From Oscillospiraceae bacterium (GTDB lineage: Bacteria; Bacillota; Clostridia; Oscillospirales; Acutalibacteraceae), in the NCBI GenBank assembly GCA_022483045.1, contig JAKVOA010000001.1:1139750-1203749 (forward strand): DNA of 64,000 bases. Reading direction: 5' to 3'. Positions 8,956-17,851 of the stretch are shown one piece after another; position 1 is the stretch's first letter; every line of letters begins with the position of its first letter. Both the position numbers and the translations under genes were made by a program. The notes under the pieces are model-generated. The model ran no database searches, was not told where the DNA came from, and worked only from the letters and a program-made list of their open reading frames with translations.

Positions 8956-9717
8956 ATGTATCAGATCCTACTGGCAGAAGACGACCCGGCACAGAGATAT
9001 GTGTATACAAAACTGAAAACTTGGATACAGTACGGGTTTGAGATAGCCGACGAAGTCTCTAACGGAAAAGAAGCGCTGGATAAGCTGGATCAAAAGACCT
9101 ATGACGCTGTAATTACAGATATACGCATGCCAGCTGTTGACGGCCTCACGCTTTTAAAAGAGATGAAGAAACGGAACATCAGCTGCAGGGCCATACTCAT
9201 CAGTTCATACGATGAATTTGAGTATGCGAGGCAAGGCCTGATTCTCGGTGCATTTGATTATATTGTAAAGCCAATGAAGCCTGACAACCTGGGAAAAGTA
9301 CTGAGCAGGCTGCACGAAGAACTGGCAGCCGCTGAATCGAAGCAGTTCATTCATACAAGCATTCTGCAGGTCCTGGAGAACAATCAGATCGATCTTTCTG
9401 AGAATCCCTTTTTATCAAATATCTGCACTTATCTTTCTGACCATATGGGTTCCTGGGTAACAATGGAAGACACTGCAAAAAAAGTGAAATACAGCAAGGA
9501 TTACTTCAGCAAGACTTTTAAGCAGCAGACCGGAATGTCTTTTCATGCTTTTTATGAGATGGTCAAAGTAGAGTATGCCAAATACCTGATTGATACTGAA
9601 AATCGCAGGAATTATGAAATCAGCGAAATATTAGGATACTCTTCCCCCGACTATTTTACAAAAGTTTTTAAAGAAGTTACCGGAATGACGCCGGCACAGT
9701 ACCGAAAAAGGAAATAA
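8956..9717 (+). CDS. YesN-like response regulator with AraC-type DNA-binding domain
   Basis: 253 residues. The receiver domain (1-120) has the DD pair in LLAEDD, the phospho-acceptor D55 (AVITDIRMP) and a conserved lysine in IVKPMK. The C-terminal 100 residues form an AraC helix-turn-helix pair (ISEILGYSSPDYFTKVFKEVTGMTPAQYR type). It is divergent from the hybrid kinase gene and convergent with the sugar ABC operon. In Firmicutes such regulators commonly control sugar uptake, so the neighbouring MmsA/ChvE-type operon is a plausible target, by inference only. Confidence 0.85.
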   Translation: MYQILLAEDDPAQRYVYTKLKTWIQYGFEIADEVSNGKEALDKLDQKTYDAVITDIRMPAVDGLTLLKEMKKRNISCRAILISSYDEFEYARQGLILGAFDYIVKPMKPDNLGKVLSRLHEELAAAESKQFIHTSILQVLENNQIDLSENPFLSNICTYLSDHMGSWVTMEDTAKKVKYSKDYFSKTFKQQTGMSFHAFYEMVKVEYAKYLIDTENRRNYEISEILGYSSPDYFTKVFKEVTGMTPAQYRKRK

Positions 9718-9757
9718 AAAGGGCTTGCTGTCTTTACCAAAAGCAGCAAGTCCTTTT
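9717..9757. terminator. bidirectional terminator between convergent genes
   Basis: A stem of GGGCTTGCTG and its partner GCAGCAAGTCC is followed by TTTT on the plus strand and a T run on the minus strand. It separates the regulator gene from the convergent sugar permease gene. Confidence 0.75.
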
Positions 9758-9766
9758 CTAAACGGT

Positions 9767-10942
9767 TTATGCCTTGACGGTATGTTTTTTGGAAAGAATA
9801 TCAAACACAACAGCTGCCAGCAAAACCAGGCCTTTAATAGTTTGGGTAATATCGCTGCCAACGCCCATAATGGAAAGGCCGTTGTTAATAACGCCCATCA
9901 CCAATGCACCAACCACAGCACCGGCAATCGTGCCACTGCCACCCATGACAGCTGCGCCACCTATGTAACAGGATGCGATGGCATCCATTTCAAAGTTCTG
10001 GCCGGCAGAAGGTGTAGCCGCCTGCAAACGTGATGTAAAGACAATGCCACCTAAGGCTGCAAGTACACCCATGTTGACAAAGGTGAGGAACAGCGCCTTT
10101 TTGGTATTAATGCCAGAGAGGATAGCGGCTTTTTCATTTCCGCCCATTGCATAAAGCTGACGGCCTGGAACAGTTCTGTTCATAAAGAAAGAATATGCAA
10201 TAATCAATACCAACATAATCAGCAGCAAAATCGGCACACCATTATAAAGGGCAAGCCAAACTGTCAACAGTGCAATAGCAGCGACAGCAATGATGTTTTT
10301 GCCCCAAAAGGCACCTGCAGACGAGTACTGATAACCTTTGTGTTTTTTCTTCTGCCTCTCTGCAATGGAAACTGCCAAATAAATAATTGCTGCAGCTGCA
10401 CCAATAATGATTGAAGTCATATCCAGTTTACCGCCGCCTGTTTTTACTAGAAAACCGGAACTGATAGCTAGAAAGTCTTTAGGAAAAGGAGTTAAGGTCA
10501 TACCCTGCAATACATAAAGCGTAATGCCACGGAAAATAAGCATACCTGCCAATGTTACAATAAACGCTGGAATGCGCATATAGGCAATCCAAAAGCCCTG
10601 CCATACGCCAACCAGTGCACCAGCCAAAAGTGCAATGAGAATGGCTAGCCAAGGATTCATGCCCTTTTGCACAATTAAAACGCCAAGCAGTGCGCCAACA
10701 AAGGCCACGACTGAACCAACAGAAAGATCGATTGAACCACTACTGACAATACACAGCAGCATGCCGATGGAAAGAATTATAACATAACTGTTTTGCAAAA
10801 TTAGGTTTGTTATATTCTGCGGCTTCAAAAAGATGCCGCCAGTTAAAACCTGAAACAGGCCCATAATGACAATCAGCGCAATTACCATACTGTATCGTCT
10901 GAGGTTAACAGACGATCCTTTTTTTTCAGCTTTTGTTCCCAT
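9767..10942 (-). CDS. sugar ABC transporter permease (MmsB/XylH type)
   Basis: 391-residue integral membrane protein of the ribose/xylose permease family (BPD_transp_2). Signatures are ISLSIGM-like, SGSIDLSVGS and the C-terminal GGAAVMGGSGTIAGAVVGA. It shows about ten to twelve hydrophobic segments, with a long central loop rich in charged residues. It would form the pore for the ATPase and binding protein encoded upstream, 5 nt after the ATPase gene. The length and loop fit the multiple-monosaccharide (GguB/MmsB) branch better than RbsC. The exact sugar cannot be read from sequence. Confidence 0.85.
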   Translation of the reverse strand: MGTKAEKKGSSVNLRRYSMVIALIVIMGLFQVLTGGIFLKPQNITNLILQNSYVIILSIGMLLCIVSSGSIDLSVGSVVAFVGALLGVLIVQKGMNPWLAILIALLAGALVGVWQGFWIAYMRIPAFIVTLAGMLIFRGITLYVLQGMTLTPFPKDFLAISSGFLVKTGGGKLDMTSIIIGAAAAIIYLAVSIAERQKKKHKGYQYSSAGAFWGKNIIAVAAIALLTVWLALYNGVPILLLIMLVLIIAYSFFMNRTVPGRQLYAMGGNEKAAILSGINTKKALFLTFVNMGVLAALGGIVFTSRLQAATPSAGQNFEMDAIASCYIGGAAVMGGSGTIAGAVVGALVMGVINNGLSIMGVGSDITQTIKGLVLLAAVVFDILSKKHTVKA

Positions 10943-10947
10943 ATTCC

Positions 10948-12486
10948 TCAGGCTCCTAACTTTTTATTTGCCACAATGCACTGCATAACCGTTTCAGCTT
11001 TGGCTGCTTCCTTAGGAAGCTCGCCAACCACGGTTCCTTCATTGATCACGTACACTCTGTCTGAAACGCCCAGCACTTCCGGCAATTCGGAAGAAATCAT
11101 AATAACACACTTTCCCTTGGCTGCCAGATCATTGATAATTGTATAAATCTCATATTTGGCACCTACATCAATACCACGCGTTGGTTCATCCAGAATCAGT
11201 ACATCCGGCTCTGTCATAATCCATTTACTCAGCACGACCTTCTGCTGATTGCCGCCAGAAAGACTACCTACTGGCTGATAAATGCTGCTGGACTTGATTT
11301 TGAGTTCGTCCCGGTACTGATTGGCATAAGCAATTTCCTTATCCGTATCCAAAATGCGGTTTTGGCTAACGCGCCCTAAACTGGAAAGCGAAATATTGGT
11401 ACAGATATCATCTGACAAAATCAGGCCTGCATTTTTCCTGTCTTCAGTGACATAAGCAATTTTATTGGAAATTGCCTTTTCAACCGTACTGGTATCAATT
11501 TCTTTTCCGTCTTTTATTACTTTTCCGGTAATATTTTTGCCATACAAATGCCCAAATACACTCATAGCAAGCTCTGTGCGTCCAGCACCCATCAGGCCGG
11601 CCAAACCTACTACTTCACCTTTATGTACCTTAATTGAAATATCATTAAGGAACTTTTTGCCCTCAATAATTGGGCTATCTGCGGACCAGTGCTGGATTTC
11701 AAAGGCTACATCGCCGATTTTAACATTGCGTGGCGGAAAACGTTCGGTCATCTCACGGCCAACCATACCTTTAATAATACGGTCTTCTGTAATTTTATCT
11801 TTTCCCTGCACCAAGGTCTCAATACTTTGACCATCACGCAAAATGGTAATCGTATCAGATACCTCGGTAACCTCATTGAGTTTATGAGAAATCAATATAG
11901 AAGTTAAGCCGTGCTTTTGTAGATCTTTCATCAGTTGCAACAGCTTTTGTGAATCTTTCTCAGTCAACGCAGCTGTGGGTTCATCAAAGATCAGGAGCTT
12001 TGCATTTTTGCCCAAGGCCTTGGCAATCTCCACTAGCTGTTGGCGCCCCACATTCAAATCTTTCACCAGCGTATGCGGGTCCTCATCTAAGCCAACACGG
12101 TCCAGCAGTTTTTGTGCTTCATTATAAGTAAAGTCCCAGTTAATTACCTTTCCAGATGCCTTCTCATGTCCCAAAAAGAGGTTTTCTCCAATAGAGAGAT
12201 ACGGGATCAAAGCCAATTCTTGATGTATAATGGCTATTCCAGCTTTCTCACTGTCTTTAATTCCCCTAAAGCGGCATGGCTTGCCCTCGAAAACAATGTC
12301 TCCTGTGTAACTGCCAAAAGGATAAACACCGCTGAGTACATTCATCAAGGTAGACTTGCCTGCACCATTTTCTCCTACTAGAGCATGAATAGAACCTTTT
12401 TCCACGGTAAAATTTACATTTTTTAAAACACGAACCCCTGGAAACTCTTTGACAATATTTTTCATTTCCAGAATATTTTCTGCCAT
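10948..12486 (-). CDS. sugar ABC transporter ATPase (MmsA/XylG type)
   Basis: 512-residue double ATPase. The first half has Walker A (GENGAGKST), signature ([15 protein letters not shown]) and Walker B ([11 protein letters not shown]). The second half has the degenerate Walker A typical of the family ([10 protein letters not shown]), then [14 protein letters not shown] and [13 protein letters not shown] chose the second of two adjacent ATGs (12486), because AGGAGG lies 7 nt upstream. It couples to the downstream permease gene and the upstream binding-protein gene. Confidence 0.88.
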   Translation of the reverse strand: MAENILEMKNIVKEFPGVRVLKNVNFTVEKGSIHALVGENGAGKSTLMNVLSGVYPFGSYTGDIVFEGKPCRFRGIKDSEKAGIAIIHQELALIPYLSIGENLFLGHEKASGKVINWDFTYNEAQKLLDRVGLDEDPHTLVKDLNVGRQQLVEIAKALGKNAKLLIFDEPTAALTEKDSQKLLQLMKDLQKHGLTSILISHKLNEVTEVSDTITILRDGQSIETLVQGKDKITEDRIIKGMVGREMTERFPPRNVKIGDVAFEIQHWSADSPIIEGKKFLNDISIKVHKGEVVGLAGLMGAGRTELAMSVFGHLYGKNITGKVIKDGKEIDTSTVEKAISNKIAYVTEDRKNAGLILSDDICTNISLSSLGRVSQNRILDTDKEIAYANQYRDELKIKSSSIYQPVGSLSGGNQQKVVLSKWIMTEPDVLILDEPTRGIDVGAKYEIYTIINDLAAKGKCVIMISSELPEVLGVSDRVYVINEGTVVGELPKEAAKAETVMQCIVANKKLGA

Positions 12487-12566
12487 CATGCAGCCTCCTG
12501 CCAAATAGAATAGCCGTGGTTTACCTGCCCAACAAATTTGGCAGATATATCGCCAGCGTTTATCAA

Positions 12567-13691
12567 TCAGTTAAGGCCCAGCTCAGCCTTTGTGTAATAA
12601 CCAGAGTCGATTAAGACCTTCTGATAATTGTCCTTTGTTACCGCTACTGGATCACACAAATAAGAAGGAACCACTTTAACGCCGTTGTTATAAGTCTTTG
12701 TATCATTTACTTCTGCTTTTTTACCTTCAAGCAGTGCTGAAACCATATCTGCCACTTTATTGGCTAATGTACGGGTATCTTTAAAGACGCTCATGGAAAT
12801 TTCACCTTTTGCAATAGAGGTAACATTTGCTTTTTCACAGTCCTGGCCAGTAATAATTGGCAGCGGCTTTGCAGAAGAACCATAACCGATATTCTTTAAA
12901 GAAGCCAGCACACCGCGGGAAATCGCATCATTTGGTGCCAATACCGCATCCAATTTAGCGCCGCTTGCATAGTTTGCAGAAAGCAGGTTATCCATGCGGG
13001 CCTCTGCAACTTCTGTCTTCCAGTGCTCGGTAGCACATTTTGTAAAATCATTCATTCCGCTACGTACGACCAGTTTTTTGCTGTCTAAATAGGGCTTTAA
13101 AACATTAAGTGCACCATTATAGAAAAACTTTGCATTATTATCATCGGGGGCACCAGTAAAGATTTCAATATTAAAAGGACCTTTCCCCTGTTTAAGTCCC
13201 AGTTTATCTACAATGTACTGTCCCTGCAGCTGGCCCACTTTGTAGTTATCAAACGTTGCGTAGTAATCAACTGCATCAGAATTCATGAGCAAGCGGTCAT
13301 AAGCAATGACTTTTACATTGCTAGCTTTGGCTTGTTTTAAGGCATCCGTTAGGGCAGAGCCATCAATGGAGGCAACGACCAACACATTTACACCGCTGGT
13401 CACCATATTTTCGATCTGAGAGACCTGGGTATTTACATCATTGTTTGCATATTGAAGCTGTACTTGGTATCCTTTAGACTCCAACACCTTTTTCATGTTG
13501 TCGCCGTCCTGCACCCATCTCTGCAAATTTTTTTCCGGCATGCAAACGCCAACTTTTTTTCCGCCGGAAGCTGCTGTATTACTGCCGCTTCCAGAAGTAC
13601 CCGTGTCTGTTGTAACTACTGAACAGCCCACACAAGACGCCAGCATACACAGTGACAAAACAGTTGCGACTACTCTTCTCATCCTTCTCAT
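12567..13691 (-). CDS. ChvE-type sugar-binding lipoprotein
   Basis: 374 residues. A lipoprotein signal ends in lipobox CVGC and a Ser/Thr/Gly linker follows. The periplasmic-binding-protein fold resembles ChvE/MmsE, with motifs [26 protein letters not shown] and VIAYDRLL. It delivers a monosaccharide (xylose, arabinose or galactose are typical) to the MmsA/MmsB complex encoded downstream. It is the first gene of the operon, behind a consensus promoter that overlaps an inverted repeat. The start at 13691 has AGGAG about 10 nt upstream. Confidence 0.87.
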   Translation of the reverse strand: MRRMRRVVATVLSLCMLASCVGCSVVTTDTGTSGSGSNTAASGGKKVGVCMPEKNLQRWVQDGDNMKKVLESKGYQVQLQYANNDVNTQVSQIENMVTSGVNVLVVASIDGSALTDALKQAKASNVKVIAYDRLLMNSDAVDYYATFDNYKVGQLQGQYIVDKLGLKQGKGPFNIEIFTGAPDDNNAKFFYNGALNVLKPYLDSKKLVVRSGMNDFTKCATEHWKTEVAEARMDNLLSANYASGAKLDAVLAPNDAISRGVLASLKNIGYGSSAKPLPIITGQDCEKANVTSIAKGEISMSVFKDTRTLANKVADMVSALLEGKKAEVNDTKTYNNGVKVVPSYLCDPVAVTKDNYQKVLIDSGYYTKAELGLN

Positions 13692-13727
13692 CTTTCATAC
13701 GCTCCTTTACTTTTGTTAAGTGCTTCA

Positions 13728-13741
13728 TATAACTTGTTATA
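13728..13741. promoter_or_regulatory. inverted repeat over the sugar-operon -10 box, candidate operator
   Basis: TATAAC-TT-GTTATA has 6-bp perfect arms, and one arm is the -10 box itself. A repressor bound here would block the chvE-type operon. The divergent ROK repressor is the obvious candidate, by inference. Confidence 0.35.
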
Positions 13742-13764
13742 GCATTACAGGAAAGGTTTGTCAA
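13736..13764 (-). promoter_or_regulatory. promoter of the monosaccharide ABC operon
   Basis: The minus strand carries TTGACA (13759-13764), a 17-nt spacer and TATAAC (13736-13741), about 38 nt upstream of the ChvE-type start. Confidence 0.7.
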
Positions 13765-13872
13765 TATTTGTTTATTAAAAAATTTCAAATTATATTATAA
13801 TTTTATATATTTTAACCAAATTATTCTGTTTGAGAAATAAATCTTAAAAATTCGGTTTATTATTATACTTAT

Positions 13873-13913
13873 AAAAAGTACTTTTTTAATGGTTTTTTGA
13901 GCAAAAAATCATT
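13873..13913. promoter_or_regulatory. palindrome and hairpin upstream of the ROK gene
   Basis: A 14-bp perfect palindrome (AAAAAGTACTTTTT, 13873-13886) lies just after a TATACT box at 13864-13869. It is followed by an inverted repeat AATGGTTTTTT/AAAAAATCATT (13888-13913) with one mismatch. This may be an autoregulatory site. The surrounding 300 bp is very AT-rich and holds no other gene. Confidence 0.35.
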
Positions 13914-14009
13914 TTGGCTTTGAAATTTGTAAAACTATTTAATATTATTTTAATTTCTTTTCCCCTTGAGCGTTTTGCAAAAGCTATTTCTTTGAAAGAG
14001 ATGAATGAC

Positions 14010-15119
14010 ATGAACAGTTTGAACCTTCGCTCAGAAAACCGCAGAAAAATCGTTAATTTCCTGTATGAAAACAGAGATGCCACCAAAAAAAAAATTGCAA
14101 AGAAATTGGGTCTTAGTGTCCCCACAGTCACCCTTATTCTTAAGGATCTTACGCAGCTTGGCCTCGTAAAGGAAACAGGCACGCTGCAATCTTCCGGCGG
14201 CAGAAAGCCGACCGCTGTGCACCTAGAATATGATGCAAAATATTCAGCAGGAATCGCCATTACTCAAAATCATATACGTTTTGCCATTATCAATCTGGGA
14301 GCAGAAATTGTTCATTATAAAAGTATAAAGCAGCATTTTTCTGCTAATAACCAATACTATCAGCTGCTTTCTAAGGAATTAGAAGCTTTCCTTACTCAGG
14401 CTAAACTGCCGCGGGAAAAGCTGCTAGGGGTTGGCATTGCCCTGCCGGGATTAGTAAACACTGATAAAAAGATATTGGAATACAGCCCCACTTTACAAGT
14501 GCAGGACCTGCCTATACAGGCCATTGCAAAAAATATTTCTTATCCTATTCTGGCAGACAATGAAGCAAACCTAGCTGGACTGGCAGAAATTTGGCACATT
14601 AATGACATAGAAAATGCCGTTTATCTCTCTGTCAATAAAGGCGTTGGCGGCGCAGTTATCCTGGGAAATAAAATTTTTAACGGAAGCAGCGGCCGTTCCG
14701 GCGAATTTGGGCACATGACGATTGTCAAAGACGGCCTAACCTGTTCCTGCGGGAAGCGCGGTTGTTTGGAAGCGTATTGTTCTACAAAAACTTTAACTGA
14801 ACCAAACTTTAGTGATGTTGAGGAATTTTTTTCTGCACTTAAACTTGGAGACAAATACTGCATTCGTAAATGGGAAAATTACCTGGATTATCTGGCAACC
14901 GGCATTAACAACCTACGTATGATCTTTAATTGCGACATTATTTTGGGCGGTGAAATCTCGCAATATTTAGAGGCAGCTTCTCCCTTACTGAAAAAGAAAC
15001 TTCTGTTATTGAATTCTTTTCATGAACAGCCTGATTATCTACGCTTCAGCAAGTTTAGAGAAAAAGCCAGTTCCACAGGTGCAGCACTGTTGTTTGTAAA
15101 CAAATTTTTGGATTCCTAA
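14010..15119 (+). CDS. ROK-family transcriptional repressor
   Basis: 369 residues. An N-terminal winged helix-turn-helix (about 10-60, KKKIAKKLGLSVPTVTLIL) is joined to a ROK sugar-kinase-like domain with GVGIALPGLV, GVGGAVILG and the zinc motif CSCGKRGCLE. I prefer the ATG at 14010, 9 nt after GAAAGAG. The nearby ATG at 14001 is too close and the frame to 13914 has no ribosome site. ROK repressors of this shape (XylR/NagC) are released by sugars. Divergence from the monosaccharide ABC operon suggests it controls that operon. Confidence 0.85.
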   Translation: MNSLNLRSENRRKIVNFLYENRDATKKKIAKKLGLSVPTVTLILKDLTQLGLVKETGTLQSSGGRKPTAVHLEYDAKYSAGIAITQNHIRFAIINLGAEIVHYKSIKQHFSANNQYYQLLSKELEAFLTQAKLPREKLLGVGIALPGLVNTDKKILEYSPTLQVQDLPIQAIAKNISYPILADNEANLAGLAEIWHINDIENAVYLSVNKGVGGAVILGNKIFNGSSGRSGEFGHMTIVKDGLTCSCGKRGCLEAYCSTKTLTEPNFSDVEEFFSALKLGDKYCIRKWENYLDYLATGINNLRMIFNCDIILGGEISQYLEAASPLLKKKLLLLNSFHEQPDYLRFSKFREKASSTGAALLFVNKFLDS

Positions 15120-15131
15120 AAGCGACAGATT

Positions 15132-15191
15132 AATAGCAGGGTCAGGGCTACTGTACAGGAAATTCTGTATAATAACCCTGCCCCTGCTATT
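15132..15191 (+). terminator. terminator after the ROK gene
   Basis: Arms AATAGCAGGG-T-CAGGG and CCCTG-C-CCCTGCTATT are followed by TGTTTATT. It begins 12 nt after the ROK stop. I see no feature in 15192-15486 beyond AT-rich sequence. Confidence 0.6.
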
Positions 15192-15486
15192 GTTTATTCC
15201 CGCTACATCAAATAAGCGACGACTTCTTCTACAATTTTTCTGCACAGTTTAAGTTTACACTCCCATAAGTTGGCGGCCCCCTGATACATATCATAACTCC
15301 CCCTTTATAACAAATACATATGCTTCATCAAAGGAAATACTACTTCACTTCATACTATATAGAAATTTATATGAACTAGCAAAATCCATGTTTCAAACTT
15401 TTTTGCAATTGCAAAATGATAATATGAGTGTGTCAGAGCAATCTGCGGATTGAAAATATATTGTGTGTATTGATCTACAAAAATGT

Positions 15487-15535
15487 AAAAAGCATCCCAC
15501 CGAAATCAATTAAAATTTCGGTGGGATGCTTTTTA
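15487..15535. terminator. strong terminator ending the taurine operon
   Basis: A 20-bp stem (AAAAAGCATCCCACCGAAAT and its complement) with an AT loop is followed by T runs on both strands. It is the only strong terminator downstream of the sulfoacetaldehyde reductase gene, about 220 nt after its stop. Bases 15536-15751 contain only short frames I cannot support. Confidence 0.75.
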
Positions 15536-15751
15536 TCAACATATAAATTTACATATTGAATTGGGAACTGGGTTTCCGATCATTTTTATGACAATTTTTC
15601 TCCTTGTTAAACTTGAGCAAATACGGCAAAGACAATATTGACCGATGCCTATCGCCATTGTCCCCGTTAATTGATATTTATGATTATAAGTGTTTTGACA
15701 AGTCGGCACAAGTAGATACAAGCACAAGAATTTTTGTGCAGACACGCAGGA

Positions 15752-16870
15752 TTACCGCATGCTCTGATACATTTGCGTAAGCATTTCATCGGTAATTTCG
15801 ACTGGATTGTTGTACAAATTTGGATGACGGCTAATGCGCACCAGCTCCGCAATTTGCGTATCACTCAAATGCAGGTCTTTAAGATCTGTGCGCAGCCCCA
15901 GCTTCTTTTTCAGGGCAAAGATAGCGTCTGCCATATCATTCACATCATAAAATCCCAGCTTTTTCGCAAAAGTCTGTACGCGGCCATTCTGCGCATCTGC
16001 ATTAATGCGTGCAAAGTAATCCAAAGTCAGCCCACACGCCTCGCCATGCGGAATTCCGTACAGGTTTGTCAGCGGAAAAGAACAGGCATGAGAAGAAGTC
16101 GTTTTCGGCAGCGTAAAAGCTAGACCCGCGATAACGGACGCCTCACACATTTTTTCCCGCGCTGTGCAGTCTTTTGGGTTATGATAAGCACACTCCAAAT
16201 TATGAAAGACTAAGTCCGCCGCGTAAAACGCACAGGCGTCACAGACAGGCTGATGGCCTTTACTCCAGTAACCCTCAATTGCATGGGACAGAACGTCAAT
16301 GCCCGTGCAGGCTGTCACATAGGGCGGCATGGAATACGTCAGTTTCGGATCAATGACCGCATAATCCGGGAAAAAAGCATCTGACACAATCGGTGCCTTT
16401 TTTCCTTTCGCGTGGTCGGAAAGGACAGATACGCAAGTCACCTCACTGCCCGTGCCAGCGGTAGTCGGTACGGCAATCAGCGGCAGATGTGCCTGCGGCA
16501 TCGGCACACCAGTACCGTGATACTTACAGATAGAATCCTCTGTCAGACAAATACTGGCTGCTGCTTTGGCAAGATCCATGGCACTGCCGCCGCCAAGCGC
16601 CACCACAAATTCACATTTGCTAGCACGAATAGCCGCAGCGCAGGCATCCACTTCTGTTACATCCGGGTTTGGAGAAAGCTCACTGAAGCAGCAGGTAATA
16701 GTTCCTTCGCTTTCCGCAAGGATTTTATTTGCAAAGCCATTTTTACAGAAATGAGGTGTTGCTACCAGCATTCCATTTTTCAGCCCAAGCTTCTTTGCCA
16801 ACTCTTTCAGTTCTGCAGCACGCCCGCTGCCAAAGCAAATCTTTACCGGCTGCATATAGTCCCAGAGCAT
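15752..16870 (-). CDS. sarD: iron-type alcohol dehydrogenase, probable sulfoacetaldehyde reductase
   Basis: 372-residue iron-containing alcohol dehydrogenase. It has the NAD(P)-binding GGGSAMDLAK, PTTAGTGSEVT, and metal-ligand regions HAIEGYWSKGH and SSHACSFPLTNLYGIPHGEA. The start is the ATG at 16870 with AAGAAGG 8 nt upstream. The family reduces many aldehydes, including those of the 1,3-propanediol pathway. Its place as the last gene after a taurine aminotransferase and IslAB makes sulfoacetaldehyde to isethionate the best reading, matching SarD of the known taurine pathway. Substrate is inferred from context. Confidence 0.8.
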   Translation of the reverse strand: MLWDYMQPVKICFGSGRAAELKELAKKLGLKNGMLVATPHFCKNGFANKILAESEGTITCCFSELSPNPDVTEVDACAAAIRASKCEFVVALGGGSAMDLAKAAASICLTEDSICKYHGTGVPMPQAHLPLIAVPTTAGTGSEVTCVSVLSDHAKGKKAPIVSDAFFPDYAVIDPKLTYSMPPYVTACTGIDVLSHAIEGYWSKGHQPVCDACAFYAADLVFHNLECAYHNPKDCTAREKMCEASVIAGLAFTLPKTTSSHACSFPLTNLYGIPHGEACGLTLDYFARINADAQNGRVQTFAKKLGFYDVNDMADAIFALKKKLGLRTDLKDLHLSDTQIAELVRISRHPNLYNNPVEITDEMLTQMYQSMR

Positions 16871-16889
16871 GAAAATACCTTCTTTCAAA

Positions 16890-17030
16890 TTAGTCGCAGT
16901 ACGTTTTGTCGACCAGAGTCAGCACCTCATCCAAAATTGGCAGATAAGCATTGAATTCCTCCGCCGTAATCGTCAGCGGCGGGCAGACATTGATATTTGT
17001 CTCACGTCCAAAAGTGGAGAAACCGCGTCT
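16890..17030 (-). pseudogene. 3' remnant of a second taurine aminotransferase
   Basis: On the minus strand about 45 codons read RGFSTFGRETNINVCPPL, continue to the C-terminus and end at a TAA (16890-16892). They align without gaps to the last 45 residues of the full aminotransferase at 23056-24390, with 23 identities by my count. A stop lies just upstream in frame and no start exists. The remnant fills most of the 210-nt gap between islB and the reductase gene, so a second aminotransferase gene was once immediately upstream of the reductase. The divergence argues against a recent duplication. Confidence 0.82.
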
Positions 17031-17080
17031 TGATTATGCACTATGCCCCAATTCGTACAGAATTGCCTTGCAAAACGATC

Positions 17081-17851
17081 TTAGAAATCCGGTTGTAAAT
17101 TCAGTCCATAAGTGCGCACGATTTTCTGCAGCTTTTTGAAGTTTTCCTGATCGAGCACAGCATCGCCCATTTCATAGGCGCGGTGAAGCTTGCTGTATTT
17201 GCTTTTTCCATAAGAATGATACGGCAAAAGTTCATAATGCAATGGAGGGAGCAGCTTTAAAAATTCGCAGATATTCCGAATGTCCCGCTCTGTATCATTA
17301 AATCCCGGAATAACAGGTGTGCGGACACGCACATCTTTTTCCGGAAAAGCTGCCAGCAACGCTTTCAAGTTTTCAAGAATCTGCTCGCTGCTTCGGCCAA
17401 TCCACTCCCGGTGTTTCTCTGTATTCAGGCTTTTTACATCAAAATAAATTGTATCCAGATACTCTGCGGCCGCCAGAAGAATGCTTTGTGGGGCGCAACC
17501 GCTGGTTTCAATCGCGGTTGTCAAGTAGTGCTCTTTGGCTTTTTTCAGCAGCGCAACCAAAAACGCCCCCTGCAAAAGCGGTTCACCGCCGCTCACGGTC
17601 AGGCCACCGTCGCCATGACGGTAAAACGGTTCGTCTTTTTCCACCTCGGCCAAAATTTCGTCCACGCTCATCATCCGGCCTGCAGTTTCTTCGCCAAAGG
17701 GCTCCGCCTCTGTCCGCTGTGACTCAGGATTGCAGCACCACCGGCAGTGCAGCGGGCAGCCCTTAAAAAAGACGGTTGTCCGAATGCCCGGCCCATCCTG
17801 CAGCGAATAATGCTGGATATTAAAGACGCAGGCTCTCTCTGCATGTTTCAT
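17081..17851 (-). CDS. islB: glycyl radical activating enzyme for isethionate sulfite-lyase
   Basis: 256-residue radical SAM enzyme. The CX3CX2C cluster motif is C32, C36, C39 (GCPLHCRWC), followed by VSGGEPLLQ and later ETSGCAP and DVKSLN motifs typical of PFL-activase-like proteins. It would abstract hydrogen from the C-terminal glycine of IslA. The start ATG at 17851 overlaps the islA stop by 4 nt, so the pair is translationally coupled. Unlike many activases of dehydratase-type enzymes, it has no cysteine-rich ferredoxin insert after the radical SAM motif, so only one iron-sulfur cluster is expected. Confidence 0.87.
   Translation of the reverse strand: MKHAERACVFNIQHYSLQDGPGIRTTVFFKGCPLHCRWCCNPESQRTEAEPFGEETAGRMMSVDEILAEVEKDEPFYRHGDGGLTVSGGEPLLQGAFLVALLKKAKEHYLTTAIETSGCAPQSILLAAAEYLDTIYFDVKSLNTEKHREWIGRSSEQILENLKALLAAFPEKDVRVRTPVIPGFNDTERDIRNICEFLKLLPPLHYELLPYHSYGKSKYSKLHRAYEMGDAVLDQENFKKLQKIVRTYGLNLQPDF

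Noticed and set aside
15536-15745. 69-codon cysteine-containing minus-strand frame
   Set aside because: It begins inside the terminator region, lacks a convincing ribosome site and matches no family I know.
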